This document shows, piece by piece, positions 55,806 to 64,000 of a stretch of DNA of 64,000 bases. This stretch comes from Maribacter polysaccharolyticus (GTDB lineage Bacteria > Bacteroidota > Bacteroidia > Flavobacteriales > Flavobacteriaceae). Under the pieces are notes generated by a model. It was given only the letters and a program-made list of their open reading frames with translations, ran no database searches and was not told the origin of the DNA. The stretch covers positions 310,001 through 374,000 of the forward strand of contig NZ_JARBUY010000005.1 in NCBI RefSeq assembly GCF_028882255.1, given 5' to 3'. Position 1 is the stretch's first letter, and each line of letters opens with the position of its first letter. A program made the translations under genes and the position numbers.

Positions 55806-56885
55806 ATGTTTCTCAAGAGATTATCGCTCATTAACTATAAAAATTTCGACTCCCGGACTTTTGACTTTGACATGAAGATCAATTGCTTTGTAGGTCCCAA
55901 CGGAATCGGCAAGACGAATGCCTTGGATGCCATTTACCATCTAACCTTTGGGAAGGGATATTTTAATCCCGTAGCCACCCAGAACATTAGACATGGGGAA
56001 GAATTTTTCGTCATTGAGGGCGAATTCGAAAAGTCGGGCAGGGAAGAAAAAATCGTTTGCAGCCTAAAAAAGGGCATGAAAAAAACCATTAAACGAAACG
56101 GCAAGGCCTACGACCGTCTTTCTGACCATATCGGTCTTTTGCCCTTGGTCATCATCTCTCCGGCAGACCGGGACCTCATCATAGAAGGCAGCGATACCCG
56201 AAGAAAATTCATAGACGGGGTCATTTCCCAATCGGACCAGGAATATTTACAGACCCTGATCAATTACAACAGGGTGTTGGCGCAGCGCAATTCCCTACTC
56301 AAATATTTTGTCGCCAACCGCACCTTTGATGCCGCTACCCTTCAAGTGTATGACGAACAATTAAATGCCTATGGCACCGTGATCTTTAACAAACGCTTAA
56401 ACTTCATCGAGGCTTTTATCCCTATCTTTATAGCACAATATAGTGCGATTTCCGGCGGAAACGAAGAGGTAATGTTAAGCTATGACAGTAAGTTGCAGGA
56501 CAAAGGCTTAATGGCGTTGCTTTCCGATAGTCTTGAAAAAGACCGTGTTTTACAATATACATCCGTTGGGGTGCATAAAGACGACCTTAATTTTACGATC
56601 GCCGGTCATCCCATTAAAAAGTTCGGCAGTCAAGGACAACAAAAATCGTTCTTGATCGCGTTGAAATTCGCACAGTTCCATTTTATAAAAGAGCAGGCGA
56701 AAACAACCCCGATCCTTTTATTGGATGACATTTTCGATAAATTGGATGAAAACAGGGTGGGCCATATCGTAAGTCTTGTGGACAATGAGCATTTTGGACA
56801 GATATTCATCAGCGACACCCATGCCGAGCGCACCGAGAACATCATTAAAAACACACATCAATCGTACAAAATTTTCAAACTTTAG
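55806..56885 (+). CDS. recF: DNA replication/repair protein RecF
   Basis: A 359-residue RecF with Walker A (GPNGIGKTN near residue 30), Walker B ([12 protein letters not shown]) and the ABC signature-like region [17 protein letters not shown]. It helps load RecA at single-strand gaps. Followed one base after its stop by a small lipoprotein gene. Confidence 0.94.
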   Translation: MFLKRLSLINYKNFDSRTFDFDMKINCFVGPNGIGKTNALDAIYHLTFGKGYFNPVATQNIRHGEEFFVIEGEFEKSGREEKIVCSLKKGMKKTIKRNGKAYDRLSDHIGLLPLVIISPADRDLIIEGSDTRRKFIDGVISQSDQEYLQTLINYNRVLAQRNSLLKYFVANRTFDAATLQVYDEQLNAYGTVIFNKRLNFIEAFIPIFIAQYSAISGGNEEVMLSYDSKLQDKGLMALLSDSLEKDRVLQYTSVGVHKDDLNFTIAGHPIKKFGSQGQQKSFLIALKFAQFHFIKEQAKTTPILLLDDIFDKLDENRVGHIVSLVDNEHFGQIFISDTHAERTENIIKNTHQSYKIFKL

Positions 56886-56886
56886 A

Positions 56887-57306
56887 ATGAAACGTTTCTT
56901 TTTTTTCGGAATCATTTTGACCTTGGCCGCATGCCAAAAAAAGATCTCTACGGACGACCTGCCTTTGTTGAACGGCTATTGGGAAATCAAGCAAGTAGGC
57001 CTACCCGACGGTACCCTAAAGGAATATACCATTAACACCACGGTCGACTATATCGAGGTCAAGGATCTTTCGGGATTCAGGAAAAAGGTGTACCCCCAAC
57101 TAGACGGTACCTTTGACACCTCGAACGATGTGGAATCATTTTCCTTGATCCAACGGCCCGACGGTATTGAGATACATTATAAAACCGAACACAGTGAATG
57201 GACAGAAAAACTCTTGGCTTTGAATGACGGTTCCTTCACCGTGACCAACGCCGAGAACAAAACGTATACGTACCATCGTTTTCAACCCATTAACATTAAA
57301 AAATAA
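56887..57306 (+). CDS. Small lipoprotein, lipocalin-like
   Basis: A 139-residue lipoprotein: signal MKRFFFFGIILTLAAC (Cys16), then a beta-rich domain with LLNGYWEIKQV near its start, in the manner of small lipocalin-like proteins. It lies between recF and the DUF721 gene, overlapping the latter by one base (TAATG), so it belongs to their operon. Function unknown. Confidence 0.8.
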   Translation: MKRFFFFGIILTLAACQKKISTDDLPLLNGYWEIKQVGLPDGTLKEYTINTTVDYIEVKDLSGFRKKVYPQLDGTFDTSNDVESFSLIQRPDGIEIHYKTEHSEWTEKLLALNDGSFTVTNAENKTYTYHRFQPINIKK

Positions 57307-57602
57307 TGGCTAAACAAAATAAAGACAACGTACCCTTACGCGGGGCGCTTAGCGATTTTATCCAGAAAAACAAACTCCAACATGGCATTGACAAGGTAAA
57401 TGCCCGGGAAGCGTGGGTCAACCTGATGGGAAATGGGGTGAACAATTACACGACGGCCATCGAACTTCGTAACGAGACGCTGTATGTTTCCCTATCCTCA
57501 TCGGTACTCCGTGAAGAACTGAGCTTGGGAAAATCCAAAATCGTACAAATGCTGAATGAGGAAATCGGAAAAGACCTGGTGAAAAAAATAATACTGCGAT
57601 AA
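57306..57602 (+). CDS. DUF721 protein (DciA-like)
   Basis: A 98-residue DUF721 protein: the family core EAWVNLMGNGVNNYTTAIELRNETLYVSLSSSVLREEL. DUF721/DciA proteins load the replicative helicase DnaB in bacteria lacking DnaC; position behind recF supports a replication role. This is a short form without N-terminal extension. Confidence 0.85.
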   Translation: MAKQNKDNVPLRGALSDFIQKNKLQHGIDKVNAREAWVNLMGNGVNNYTTAIELRNETLYVSLSSSVLREELSLGKSKIVQMLNEEIGKDLVKKIILR

Positions 57603-57609
57603 AAAAAAT

Positions 57610-57636
57610 CCCGTTCGGTTACGAAAACCGGACGGG
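57610..57636. terminator. Bidirectional terminator between DUF721 gene and ndk
   Basis: CCCGTTCGGTT (57610-57620) pairs with AACCGGACGGG (57626-57636), one wobble; A run before and T-rich run after allow use by both convergent genes. Confidence 0.75.
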
Positions 57637-57697
57637 CATACTTTTAAAAGAATATTCGGCCCAAAGCAAGTAAGGCCAAAACCGCTTAACCTCTATA

Positions 57698-58117
57698 CTA
57701 AAAAATCTCCCTTCCCGAAAAATGAAAAGCCCCTTCAATGGCGGCATTTTCATCACTATCCGAACCATGGACGGCGTTTTCGGAAATACTGGTCGCAAAC
57801 ATCTTACGAATGGTGCCTTCCGCAGCTTCCTCAGGATTGGTAGCACCGATCAAAGCCCTAAAATCCTCAACGGCATTTTCTTTTTCCAAAATCGCGGCCA
57901 CTATAGGCCCTCGGGTCATAAATTGCACCAAATCGGCAAAGAAAGGACGCTCATTATGTATTTCATAGAATTTTTCAGCATCGCCTTTACTCAATTGGGT
58001 GAATTTCATCGCTACGATTTTAAATCCGGCAGAATTGATTTTCTCCAAGATTGCCCCAATACTCCCTTTTTCAACCGCATCGGGTTTGATCATCGTAAAA
58101 GTCCTGTTTGTTGTCAT
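57698..58117 (-). CDS. ndk: Nucleoside diphosphate kinase
   Basis: A 139-residue Ndk that balances NTP pools. The active-site His117 is in ENAVHGSDS, and [13 protein letters not shown] is the N-terminal signature. Monocistronic with its own promoter element at 58133 and a shared terminator. Confidence 0.96.
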   Translation of the reverse strand: MTTNRTFTMIKPDAVEKGSIGAILEKINSAGFKIVAMKFTQLSKGDAEKFYEIHNERPFFADLVQFMTRGPIVAAILEKENAVEDFRALIGATNPEEAAEGTIRKMFATSISENAVHGSDSDENAAIEGAFHFSGREIF

Positions 58118-58132
58118 TTGTCAAAATTTGGT

Positions 58133-58140
58133 CAAAAATA
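58133..58140 (-). promoter_or_regulatory. -7 element of ndk
   Basis: TATTTTTG on the minus strand, 15 bases before the ATG of ndk; leader of about 10 bases. Confidence 0.4.
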
Positions 58141-58560
58141 CGTTTAATTCCCAAAAATCCTAAAAAAGCGGGAGGGATTAATGTGTCCGTTACCCAATAC
58201 CCCACAGGTTTCCGCACTTCGCCCCCAAAAAAAATACAATCGATTCTTAACTTCCCTTTACCCCTGCATGCCACTCTCCCATGTTTATTTCCCGGGATCG
58301 GGTCCTTTTTGGTTATATATACATATTGAGGATTTATGGGGTTGCCCAGGGTTCAAACCGGTAATTCCCCACTCCCCGACCTTATGTTCCTATACCTTAT
58401 TATTACCTCAGGACCCGAAAGTCCATAAAACCCTTACCCGGATCCGACCCCCATGGATATCAGGGTAGGTCACGGAAAGGAAAATAGATCGATTGCCGTA
58501 AATGAATCCCGCCAAAAGGGTAAAAATATTCCATCATGATGAAAGTCCATGCTATATTAC

Positions 58561-58568
58561 TATCTTTG
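58561..58568 (+). promoter_or_regulatory. -7 element next to the DHH gene start
   Basis: TATCTTTG, exact TAnnTTTG, ends 5 bases before the ATG at 58574; transcription would begin at the start codon. This also argues for 58574 over 58502 as the start. Confidence 0.35.
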
Positions 58569-58573
58569 GGCAC

Positions 58574-59590
58574 ATGAATTCAGAGGACATAAACGCGGTA
58601 GCAAGGCTACTTTCCAAACCCCAAAAAATAGTAATCATACCCCATAAGAACCCTGACGGCGATGCCATCGGTTCTACCTTGGCATTATGGCATTACCTTA
58701 AGAACAGGGGGCAAAAGGCCCAGATCATTGCTCCCAATGACTTCCCGAAATTCTTAAAATGGATGCCCGGGCAGGATCAGATCCTGAATTTTGAAAAGGA
58801 GAATGCGCAATCCAAGGCTTATATCGATGAAGCAACGCTGATATTTACGTTGGATTTCAACCATTTGGGACGCATAGGACAAGTAGAACCCTGCCTTAAG
58901 GAAAGTGATGCCACTTTTATTATGATAGACCATCACCAGGCCCCTTCCGATTATGCCGATTATATGTATTCGGACGTGCTGATGAGCTCTACCTGTGAGA
59001 TGGTTTATAATTTTATCGAATTTTTAGGGGATGATGACAAAATTACCCCGGAAATAGCCAATTGCATCTATACCGGAATCATGACCGATACGGGGTCGTT
59101 CAAATATTCATCGACTACGAGTAGGACCCATAGGGTCGTTGCCGCTTTGATCGATAAAGGGGCAGAAAACACGAAAGCACACAATCTCGTATATGACACC
59201 AATACCCCCAACCGCTTACATTTATTGGGCTGCGCCTTAAAGAACATGGTTATCCTGGAGGAATACAGCACCGCATACATTACACTGAGCCAGGATGAAT
59301 TGGACACCTATGGTTTTCAAAAAGGCGATACCGAGGGGTTCGTCAATTACGGACTTACCCTTCATGGCATCTGTTTTGCCGTGATATTCATAGAAAACAA
59401 GGATGAAGGCATCATCAAGATCTCATTCCGTTCCGAAGGGGATTTCTCGGTAAACGAGTTTGCCAGAAAACATTTCAATGGGGGCGGACATACCAATGCC
59501 GCCGGGGGACGCAGTGATGTATCCTTGAAAGAAACCGTTGACTACTTTAGCACACTCTTAAAAGACTATAAGACGCAATTGAACCCATGA
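58574..59590 (+). CDS. NrnA-like DHH/DHHA1 phosphoesterase
   Basis: A 338-residue DHH phosphoesterase: motif I PHKNPDGDAIGS, motif II LDFNHLGRIG, motif III IDHHQAP, and the DHHA1 GGGHTNAAGG. NrnA proteins degrade oligoribonucleotides (2-5 mers, pGpG) and pAp. I prefer the ATG at 58574 because the conserved region begins there; a frame from 58502 adds 24 residues with no family match. It overlaps gldI by 4 bases. Confidence 0.9.
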   Translation: MNSEDINAVARLLSKPQKIVIIPHKNPDGDAIGSTLALWHYLKNRGQKAQIIAPNDFPKFLKWMPGQDQILNFEKENAQSKAYIDEATLIFTLDFNHLGRIGQVEPCLKESDATFIMIDHHQAPSDYADYMYSDVLMSSTCEMVYNFIEFLGDDDKITPEIANCIYTGIMTDTGSFKYSSTTSRTHRVVAALIDKGAENTKAHNLVYDTNTPNRLHLLGCALKNMVILEEYSTAYITLSQDELDTYGFQKGDTEGFVNYGLTLHGICFAVIFIENKDEGIIKISFRSEGDFSVNEFARKHFNGGGHTNAAGGRSDVSLKETVDYFSTLLKDYKTQLNP

Positions 59591-60135
59591 AACAGTTTCT
59601 ATTACTTCTAATGGCCACGCTCGTTTTGGGTTGTGGCGGTCCCGAACCCCGACGCCCAGTACAAAGAAAATCGGGAAACATCGATTCCTCCATTGAACGG
59701 AGCAAAAAACTATTGGCCCTTGAAGAACGAATGATCGGTGAACTCATAAAAAGTGATTCCCTGCATGAGTACACCCACAGCAGTACGGGTACATGGTACT
59801 ATTACGACCACAAAAACGAGATGGCCGAATACACCCCCCGACCCGATGACCTGGTCACCATGACCTATAACGTCATGAGCTTCAATAACGACACCATTTA
59901 CTCACAGGAAGAAATCGGGATCTTCAACTATAAGGTAGACAAGCAAGAACTTTTTCCGGGATTGCGCAACAGCATCAAATTATTGAAGGAGAATGAAACC
60001 GCTACCTTCTTTTTCCCATCTTCCCTAGCCTATGGCTATCATGGGGATGAGCATAAAATAGGTATCAACGTACCCTTAAAATCAACGGTAACCATATTCA
60101 AAATCCATAAACAACAAGATAGTATTCAAAATTAA
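59587..60135 (+). CDS. gldI: Gliding-motility peptidyl-prolyl isomerase lipoprotein GldI
   Basis: A 182-residue FKBP-type lipoprotein: signal ending LVLGC (Cys16), a linker, and an FKBP domain from about residue 75 (DDLVTMTYNVMSFNNDTIY...; LFPGLRNSIKLL; FFFPSSLAYGYHGDEHKIGINVPLKS). GldI is needed for gliding in Flavobacterium and probably folds envelope proteins. It overlaps the NrnA-like gene by 4 bases and precedes a second PPIase by 10. Confidence 0.9.
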   Translation: MKQFLLLLMATLVLGCGGPEPRRPVQRKSGNIDSSIERSKKLLALEERMIGELIKSDSLHEYTHSSTGTWYYYDHKNEMAEYTPRPDDLVTMTYNVMSFNNDTIYSQEEIGIFNYKVDKQELFPGLRNSIKLLKENETATFFFPSSLAYGYHGDEHKIGINVPLKSTVTIFKIHKQQDSIQN

Positions 60136-60145
60136 ACCACCAACA

Positions 60146-61294
60146 ATGAAAAAACATTTTCTATTATTACTTACCCTTTCAATAGCCTTGACCAGTTGCA
60201 AATCGAGCAAATATCCCGAATTGGGAGATGGTCTCTTCGCGGACATCCAAACCACAAAAGGCGACATCATTGTTAAATTGGAAGCGGAAAAAACCCCGGT
60301 AACGGTTGCGAACTTCGTATCCTTGGCCGAAGGCACAAACCCATTCGTAAGTGAGGAATACCAAGGCAAAAAGTATTATGACGGTGTCATTTTCCATAGG
60401 GTCATCAAAGATTTCATGATTCAAGGAGGAGACCCTACAGGCACCGGAAGCGGCAATCCGGGTTACAAGTTCAAGGATGAGTTCAATGATTCATTGACCC
60501 ATTACAAGGCAGGCATACTGTCTATGGCCAATGCAGGACCCACAACCAATGGAAGCCAGTTTTTCATCACCCATAAAGAAACCCCTTTCCTAGACGGCAG
60601 GCATACCGTTTTCGGGGAAGTCGTAAAGGGTATGGAGATTGTCGATTCCATAGCCAATGTTGAAACCTCACCTTCACCACAAAAAGACAGGCCTGTCGAA
60701 GACGTGGTAATGAACACCGTGGAGATCATCAGGAACGGAAAAGCGGCCAGAAAGTTCGATGCCGTAAAGGTCATGACCGAATATTTCGACGCCGAGAAGA
60801 AAAGGTTGGCCGAGGAAGAAAAAGAAAAACAGGCCAGACAAGTGGAATATGACAAAATGCTTCCTGAATTCGCTGCAACCTTAGCGGCCGACAAAAATAA
60901 GGCAACCACCCTACCTTCGGGATTACAGTTGTTAAAACTTGTTGAGGGCACTGGTGAAAAGCCTACTATTGGTCAACAGGTAAAGGTTTTTTACGCCGGT
61001 TACCTGGAAGACGGTACCCTTTTTGACAGCAACTATGAAGATATCGCAACAAAATTCATGCAATACAATCCGCGTAGAAAAGCCGGCGGAGGGTATGAGG
61101 CCGTTCCCATGCCTTACAGTCCGGATGCCGGATTGATCCCAGGTTTCAAAGAAGGACTCTTGACCATGAACGTCGGTGATAAGATCCGTGTGTTCATTCC
61201 TCCCCATTTAGGCTATGGTGAGCAAGGCAGTGGTCCTATTCCCCCAAATTCCAATTTAATTTTCGATTTGGAGATTACCGGTATCGTGGAATAA
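60146..61294 (+). CDS. Cyclophilin-FKBP fusion peptidyl-prolyl isomerase lipoprotein
   Basis: A 382-residue lipoprotein (IALTSC, Cys18) with two isomerase domains: a cyclophilin at about 32-190 (FHRVIKDFMIQGGDPTGTGSG; MANAGPTTNGSQFFIT) and, after a charged helical linker (about 205-250), an FKBP domain at about 265-382 (VKVFYAGYLEDGTLFDS; GLIPGFKEGLLTMNVGDKIRVFIP; GYGEQGSGPIPPNSNLIFDLEI). It sits behind gldI and probably folds exported proteins in the periplasm. Followed by a strong terminator. Confidence 0.92.
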   Translation: MKKHFLLLLTLSIALTSCKSSKYPELGDGLFADIQTTKGDIIVKLEAEKTPVTVANFVSLAEGTNPFVSEEYQGKKYYDGVIFHRVIKDFMIQGGDPTGTGSGNPGYKFKDEFNDSLTHYKAGILSMANAGPTTNGSQFFITHKETPFLDGRHTVFGEVVKGMEIVDSIANVETSPSPQKDRPVEDVVMNTVEIIRNGKAARKFDAVKVMTEYFDAEKKRLAEEEKEKQARQVEYDKMLPEFAATLAADKNKATTLPSGLQLLKLVEGTGEKPTIGQQVKVFYAGYLEDGTLFDSNYEDIATKFMQYNPRRKAGGGYEAVPMPYSPDAGLIPGFKEGLLTMNVGDKIRVFIPPHLGYGEQGSGPIPPNSNLIFDLEITGIVE

Positions 61295-61314
61295 TAAAAA
61301 ACAGGATATACATT

Positions 61315-61353
61315 AAAAAATCCCGAAGCCTTTTTTAGGTTTCGGGATTTTTT
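61315..61353. terminator. Terminator after the PPIase gene
   Basis: A perfect 13-bp inverted repeat (61315-61327 with 61341-61353) with TCCCGAA core and A/T runs on both sides; can serve both the PPIase gene and the convergent CBS gene. Confidence 0.85.
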
Positions 61354-61499
61354 CATCCCTTATTTCAGGGAACACCATGTTTTACCTTCTTGCCGTTTGC
61401 CTTCTTGATACCGAACAGGCATTTTCCAAAGACCCGACGTACCGGGGTCGAAACAACAAATGCCGATGTAGGGGAATCAATTCGCCCTCACCCAAAAAA

Positions 61500-61970
61500 T
61501 CATTTTTTCCAATTTTGGGATTTCAGCATAACGGTGGCTTTAAGAATATCCTTTTGTGATATCTGCCCCACCAATTTACCATCCTTTACAATCGGGAAAC
61601 GCCTACGTCTTTCGTTGAGGAATTTGTTCGCCGCATCAAAGATGTTCATATCACCATCAATGGTCTCAACATTCCGAATCATCCTTTGTTCAATGGTAGC
61701 TTGGGCCATTGGCAGATTGTAATAGCGACTGTCGCTGATATGTTTTATACAATCCCCTTCGGATATCATACCCACCAATTCATTCTTATCATTGACCACG
61801 GGTCCGCCTGAAATCTTGTTGCCGAGCAAAGCATCGATAACTTCTTCAACGGATTGCTCGGGCCTGAACGTTATAAGCTTCGTGGTCATATAATCGCTGA
61901 CCTTCAAAGGAATCTCCGTTGTCGTGGTATTTTGATTCTTTCTTGCGCCTTGAAAACTTTTTATACCCAT
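61500..61970 (-). CDS. CBS-pair protein
   Basis: A 156-residue protein made of two CBS motifs (about 23-82, with SGGPVVNDKNELVGMISEGD; and about 90-150, with RRRRFPIVKDGKLVGQISQKDIL). Such small CBS proteins bind adenine nucleotides and regulate partners. No partner gene is adjacent. A good promoter lies 53 bases upstream. Confidence 0.87.
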   Translation of the reverse strand: MGIKSFQGARKNQNTTTTEIPLKVSDYMTTKLITFRPEQSVEEVIDALLGNKISGGPVVNDKNELVGMISEGDCIKHISDSRYYNLPMAQATIEQRMIRNVETIDGDMNIFDAANKFLNERRRRFPIVKDGKLVGQISQKDILKATVMLKSQNWKK

Positions 61971-62022
61971 AACCTTAAATTTAGTAATTACTTAAAATTA
62001 AAGAATAAAAAATGACAAAACA

Positions 62023-62054
62023 CAAATTTATCGTTAATTTATTATGTAAATCAA
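62023..62054 (-). promoter_or_regulatory. Promoter of the CBS-pair gene
   Basis: On the minus strand TTG (62054-62052) and TAAATTTG (62030-62023) are 21 bases apart, matching the Bacteroidota consensus. Leader about 47 bases. Confidence 0.5.
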
Positions 62055-62064
62055 GTATTACCTG

Positions 62065-63525
62065 TTAATTTTTAGGGATGTCCTTAAGGATTTCCAATAA
62101 AAATTTCCAAAACTTCCGAACCGAGGAAATACTTGCCCTTTCGTCTGGGGAGTGCGCCCCTTTAATGGTAGGACCAAAACTGATCATATCCATTTCGGGG
62201 TAATTCTGCCCTAGGATACCACATTCCAAACCGGCATGGCACGCCACTACCTGTGGTTTTTCCCCAAATAGGGAGGCATATTTACCCTCAAGGACATCCA
62301 ATATGGCGGAATCCGGATTCGGGTTCCAACCGGGGTAATCCCCATCGAAACCAACCGAAAAATCCGCTAATTCGAAAGCCGATTTAAGGGCATTCGCCAC
62401 ATCCATCTTGGCCGAATTCACCGATGACCGGGTTAAGCACCCTATTTTCATCTTTCCGTCCTTCACCTCGACACGGGCGATATTGTTCGAAGTTTCCACC
62501 AAATCGGATATCGCCGCACTCATGGCATATACCCCATTATGGGCAGCATAGACAGCCCTTACCAATTTTTCTAGGACCGTTTTATGCATTACTTTTTCCG
62601 GGGTATCGATCTTTACCGCCGTTAGCTCCAATTCGGGTTCTTTAATGGCAAATTCCGCTTTAATGATAGCTGCCCATTGCTTCAATCTGCTTTCAAAATC
62701 TATGACTTGATCGTTCTTTACCGCTATTTTCGCAAAACTTTCCCTAGGAATGGCATTGCGCAAACTTCCACCGTCAATTTCGGAGAGCTGTATATCGAAA
62801 GCTTCCGTTGCATTATAAAGCAAGCGGTTCATGATTTTGTTCGCATTTCCCAATCCCTTATGGATATCCATACCGCTATGACCGCCTTGCAGGTTCTTTA
62901 CCGTAATGAGGTATCCTACCGAACCGGCGGCCGTGGGTTCTTCCGTATAGCTCCTGGTTGCCGTTACATCGATACCTCCCGCACAACCGATATCGATTTC
63001 ATCATCTTCCTCGGTATCGAGATTCAACAATATCGCGCCTTGCAGTACGCCGCCTTCGAGCCCCATTGCACCGGTCATTCCGGTTTCTTCATCAATCGTA
63101 AAAAGGGCTTCCAAAAAAGGATGGGGAATATCGGTACTTTCGAGTAAGGCCATAATGGCGGCAACCCCTAGACCGTTATCGGCCCCCAAGGTGGTACCCT
63201 GGGCCTTTACCCAATCGCCATCGACATACATCTTAATGCCCTCTGTATCAAAATCGAACTTCGTATCCGCGTTCTTTTGGTGCACCATATCGAGATGGGA
63301 TTGCAAGGTGACCTTTTTACGGTCTTCCATACCCGCTGTGGCCGGCTTCCTGATGATCACATTCCCTACGCTATCGGAAAAGGTTTCAAGCCCTAACGAC
63401 GTACCGAAATCCAACATAAACCGTATCACCCGCCCTTCTTTCTTCGAGGGCCTGGGCACTTCGTTCAAATCAGCGAATTTATTCCACACCTCCCGTGGTT
63501 CCAACTGTCTTACTTCTTTCCCCAT
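62065..63525 (-). CDS. pepD: Aminoacyl-histidine dipeptidase (M20C, PepD)
   Basis: A 486-residue M20 metallopeptidase of the PepD type. Metal ligands and catalytic residues are visible in LQSHLDMVHQK (His), TLGADNGLGVAA (bridging Asp), TIDEETGMTGAMGL (Glu pair) and a lid-domain GGHSGMDIHKG. It cleaves Xaa-His and related dipeptides in the cytosol. The ATG at 63525 is chosen over a TTG at 63546, since the -7 element overlaps the latter. Confidence 0.93.
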   Translation of the reverse strand: MGKEVRQLEPREVWNKFADLNEVPRPSKKEGRVIRFMLDFGTSLGLETFSDSVGNVIIRKPATAGMEDRKKVTLQSHLDMVHQKNADTKFDFDTEGIKMYVDGDWVKAQGTTLGADNGLGVAAIMALLESTDIPHPFLEALFTIDEETGMTGAMGLEGGVLQGAILLNLDTEEDDEIDIGCAGGIDVTATRSYTEEPTAAGSVGYLITVKNLQGGHSGMDIHKGLGNANKIMNRLLYNATEAFDIQLSEIDGGSLRNAIPRESFAKIAVKNDQVIDFESRLKQWAAIIKAEFAIKEPELELTAVKIDTPEKVMHKTVLEKLVRAVYAAHNGVYAMSAAISDLVETSNNIARVEVKDGKMKIGCLTRSSVNSAKMDVANALKSAFELADFSVGFDGDYPGWNPNPDSAILDVLEGKYASLFGEKPQVVACHAGLECGILGQNYPEMDMISFGPTIKGAHSPDERASISSVRKFWKFLLEILKDIPKN

Positions 63526-63543
63526 ACTATTGTTTTTACCGTT

Positions 63544-63551
63544 CAAAAGTA
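63544..63551 (-). promoter_or_regulatory. -7 element of pepD
   Basis: TACTTTTG on the minus strand, 18 bases before the ATG at 63525. It overlaps the alternative TTG start, which argues against that start. Confidence 0.4.
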
Positions 63552-63584
63552 CGTCATACGAATGTAATTTCAGGTATTAATCCC

Positions 63585-63592
63585 TATTTTTG
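63585..63592 (+). promoter_or_regulatory. -7 element next to the DUF3810 start
   Basis: TATTTTTG, exact TAnnTTTG, 5 bases before the ATG at 63598, which predicts a leaderless transcript. Confidence 0.4.
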
Positions 63593-63597
63593 AAACC

Positions 63598-64000
63598 ATG
63601 GTTCACAACATCAAAAATTGGGTCGCAGCATCCATTATCCCACAGATAATCATCGTAAAATGGTGGGGTAACCATCCCGAGAGTATCGAAAAATATTACA
63701 GTAATGGCATTTACCCATGGATATCGGGTTTTTTTAGGGTTTTATACGGATGGATTCCCTTTTCCATAGGGGATATCCTCTATTTTTCAATATCCCTTTT
63801 GGCACTTCGCTATTTATGGAAGCATTGGCTAAAAATAAAGACCTATCCCCTACTTTTTTTACGCAATATCATCTTTGTCCTTTCGATTGCTTATTTCACC
63901 TTTCATTTGCTTTGGGGGTTCAATTACTACCGGGAGCCCATTGCCAAAAGGTTCGCCCTCGAGAACAGACATACCGACACCGAACTCTTGGCCCTCACGG
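63598..64000 (+). CDS. DUF3810 membrane protein, 3' end outside window
   Basis: The first 134 codons of a longer gene. Two predicted helices (about 38-60 and 75-100) and the sequence LLWGFNYYREPIAKRF match the DUF3810 family of Bacteroidota membrane proteins, whose C-terminal part resembles a zinc metallopeptidase and is not in the window. Too short for more to be said. Confidence 0.75.
   Translation, partial: MVHNIKNWVAASIIPQIIIVKWWGNHPESIEKYYSNGIYPWISGFFRVLYGWIPFSIGDILYFSISLLALRYLWKHWLKIKTYPLLFLRNIIFVLSIAYFTFHLLWGFNYYREPIAKRFALENRHTDTELLALT

Larger units (their letters stand above)
58118..58573. other. Intergenic region between ndk and the DHH phosphoesterase gene (456 bp)
   Basis: Cytosine-rich on the plus strand. 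It contains -7 elements for ndk (58133-58140) and possibly for the DHH gene (58561-58568). Open frames here (for example 58181-58468) show no protein-like sequence. No RNA gene was recognised; about 350 bases remain unexplained. Confidence 0.5.

Noticed and set aside
58340-58370. tRNA T-arm-like GGTTCAAACC
   Set aside because: The flanking bases do not form a 5-bp T stem, and no matching acceptor, D or anticodon arms were found.
58181-58468. 95-residue open frame between ndk and the NrnA-like gene
   Set aside because: The translation is Pro/Leu/Cys-rich without protein-like pattern, and the region holds promoter elements.
1-64000. CRISPR array, prophage or anti-phage defence island
   Set aside because: No regularly spaced repeats, integrase, phage structural genes or known defence proteins were seen; most genes are metabolic or core.

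Overview
The window looks like chromosome of a (probably marine) member of the Flavobacteriaceae, phylum Bacteroidota. The signs are a gliding-motility lipoprotein gene (gldI), the order parA-parB-DUF5683-dapB-lepB-WbqC-DUF6122 followed by EEP-rhomboid-rhomboid-mutL-ribH-TPR-recF, start codons mostly without Shine-Dalgarno sequences, and many TAnnTTTG (-7) promoter elements. I see no rRNA, tRNA, CRISPR array, prophage or complete insertion sequence. About 59 protein genes are supported; the first and last are cut by the window edges.

Layout. (1) 1-7855: peptidoglycan recycling (GHL10 glycosidase, AmpG permease, NagZ, AnmK), interrupted by an opposite-strand pair for 3-keto-sugar chemistry (DUF1080 lipoprotein and Tat-exported Gfo/Idh/MocA oxidoreductase). 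(2) 7867-21882: a short-chain fatty acid uptake, sensing and activation block. It holds a DEDDh exonuclease, a cNMP/CBS/DUF294 protein, a stand-alone InsA-like zinc-ribbon/HTH protein, an outer-membrane porin, a two-part Na+ symporter (DUF4212 plus large subunit), a symporter-histidine kinase fusion (CrbS-like) with a receiver-only response regulator, two tiny membrane proteins, propionyl-CoA synthetase and acetyl-CoA synthetase. (3) 21959-28332: an MFS efflux gene, then ATP-dependent propionyl-CoA carboxylase (carboxyltransferase, biotin carboxylase, biotin carrier) and, divergently, MeaB. (4) 28354-31217: a GH76 alpha-mannanase and an AspT/YidE-type transporter. (5) 31285-41979: a long minus-strand run of methylmalonyl-CoA epimerase, Na+-translocating methylmalonyl-CoA decarboxylase (mmdADCB), a CoA-transferase and both methylmalonyl-CoA mutase subunits, followed past a terminator by a Dph6-like PP-loop protein and a cysteine-rich mini-protein. 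(6) 42454-57602: cell-cycle and housekeeping genes from udk to recF and a DciA-like DUF721 gene. (7) 57698-64000: ndk, an NrnA-like DHH phosphoesterase, gldI, a cyclophilin-FKBP fusion, a CBS protein, pepD and a truncated DUF3810 gene.

How it works together. Regions 2, 3 and 5 together encode a full acetate/propionate economy. Propionate could enter through the porin and symporter, be activated by PrpE, carboxylated by Pcc, epimerised and isomerised to succinyl-CoA. The same epimerase and mutase also sit in one operon with a Na+-pumping decarboxylase and a CoA-transferase, which is the gene set for the opposite direction (succinate to propionate with Na+ export). Having both within about 24 kb, next to a transporter-fused sensor kinase and a possibly domesticated transposase fragment, is the most interesting content of the window. 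Operon structure, direction of flux and regulation are inferred from sequence alone.
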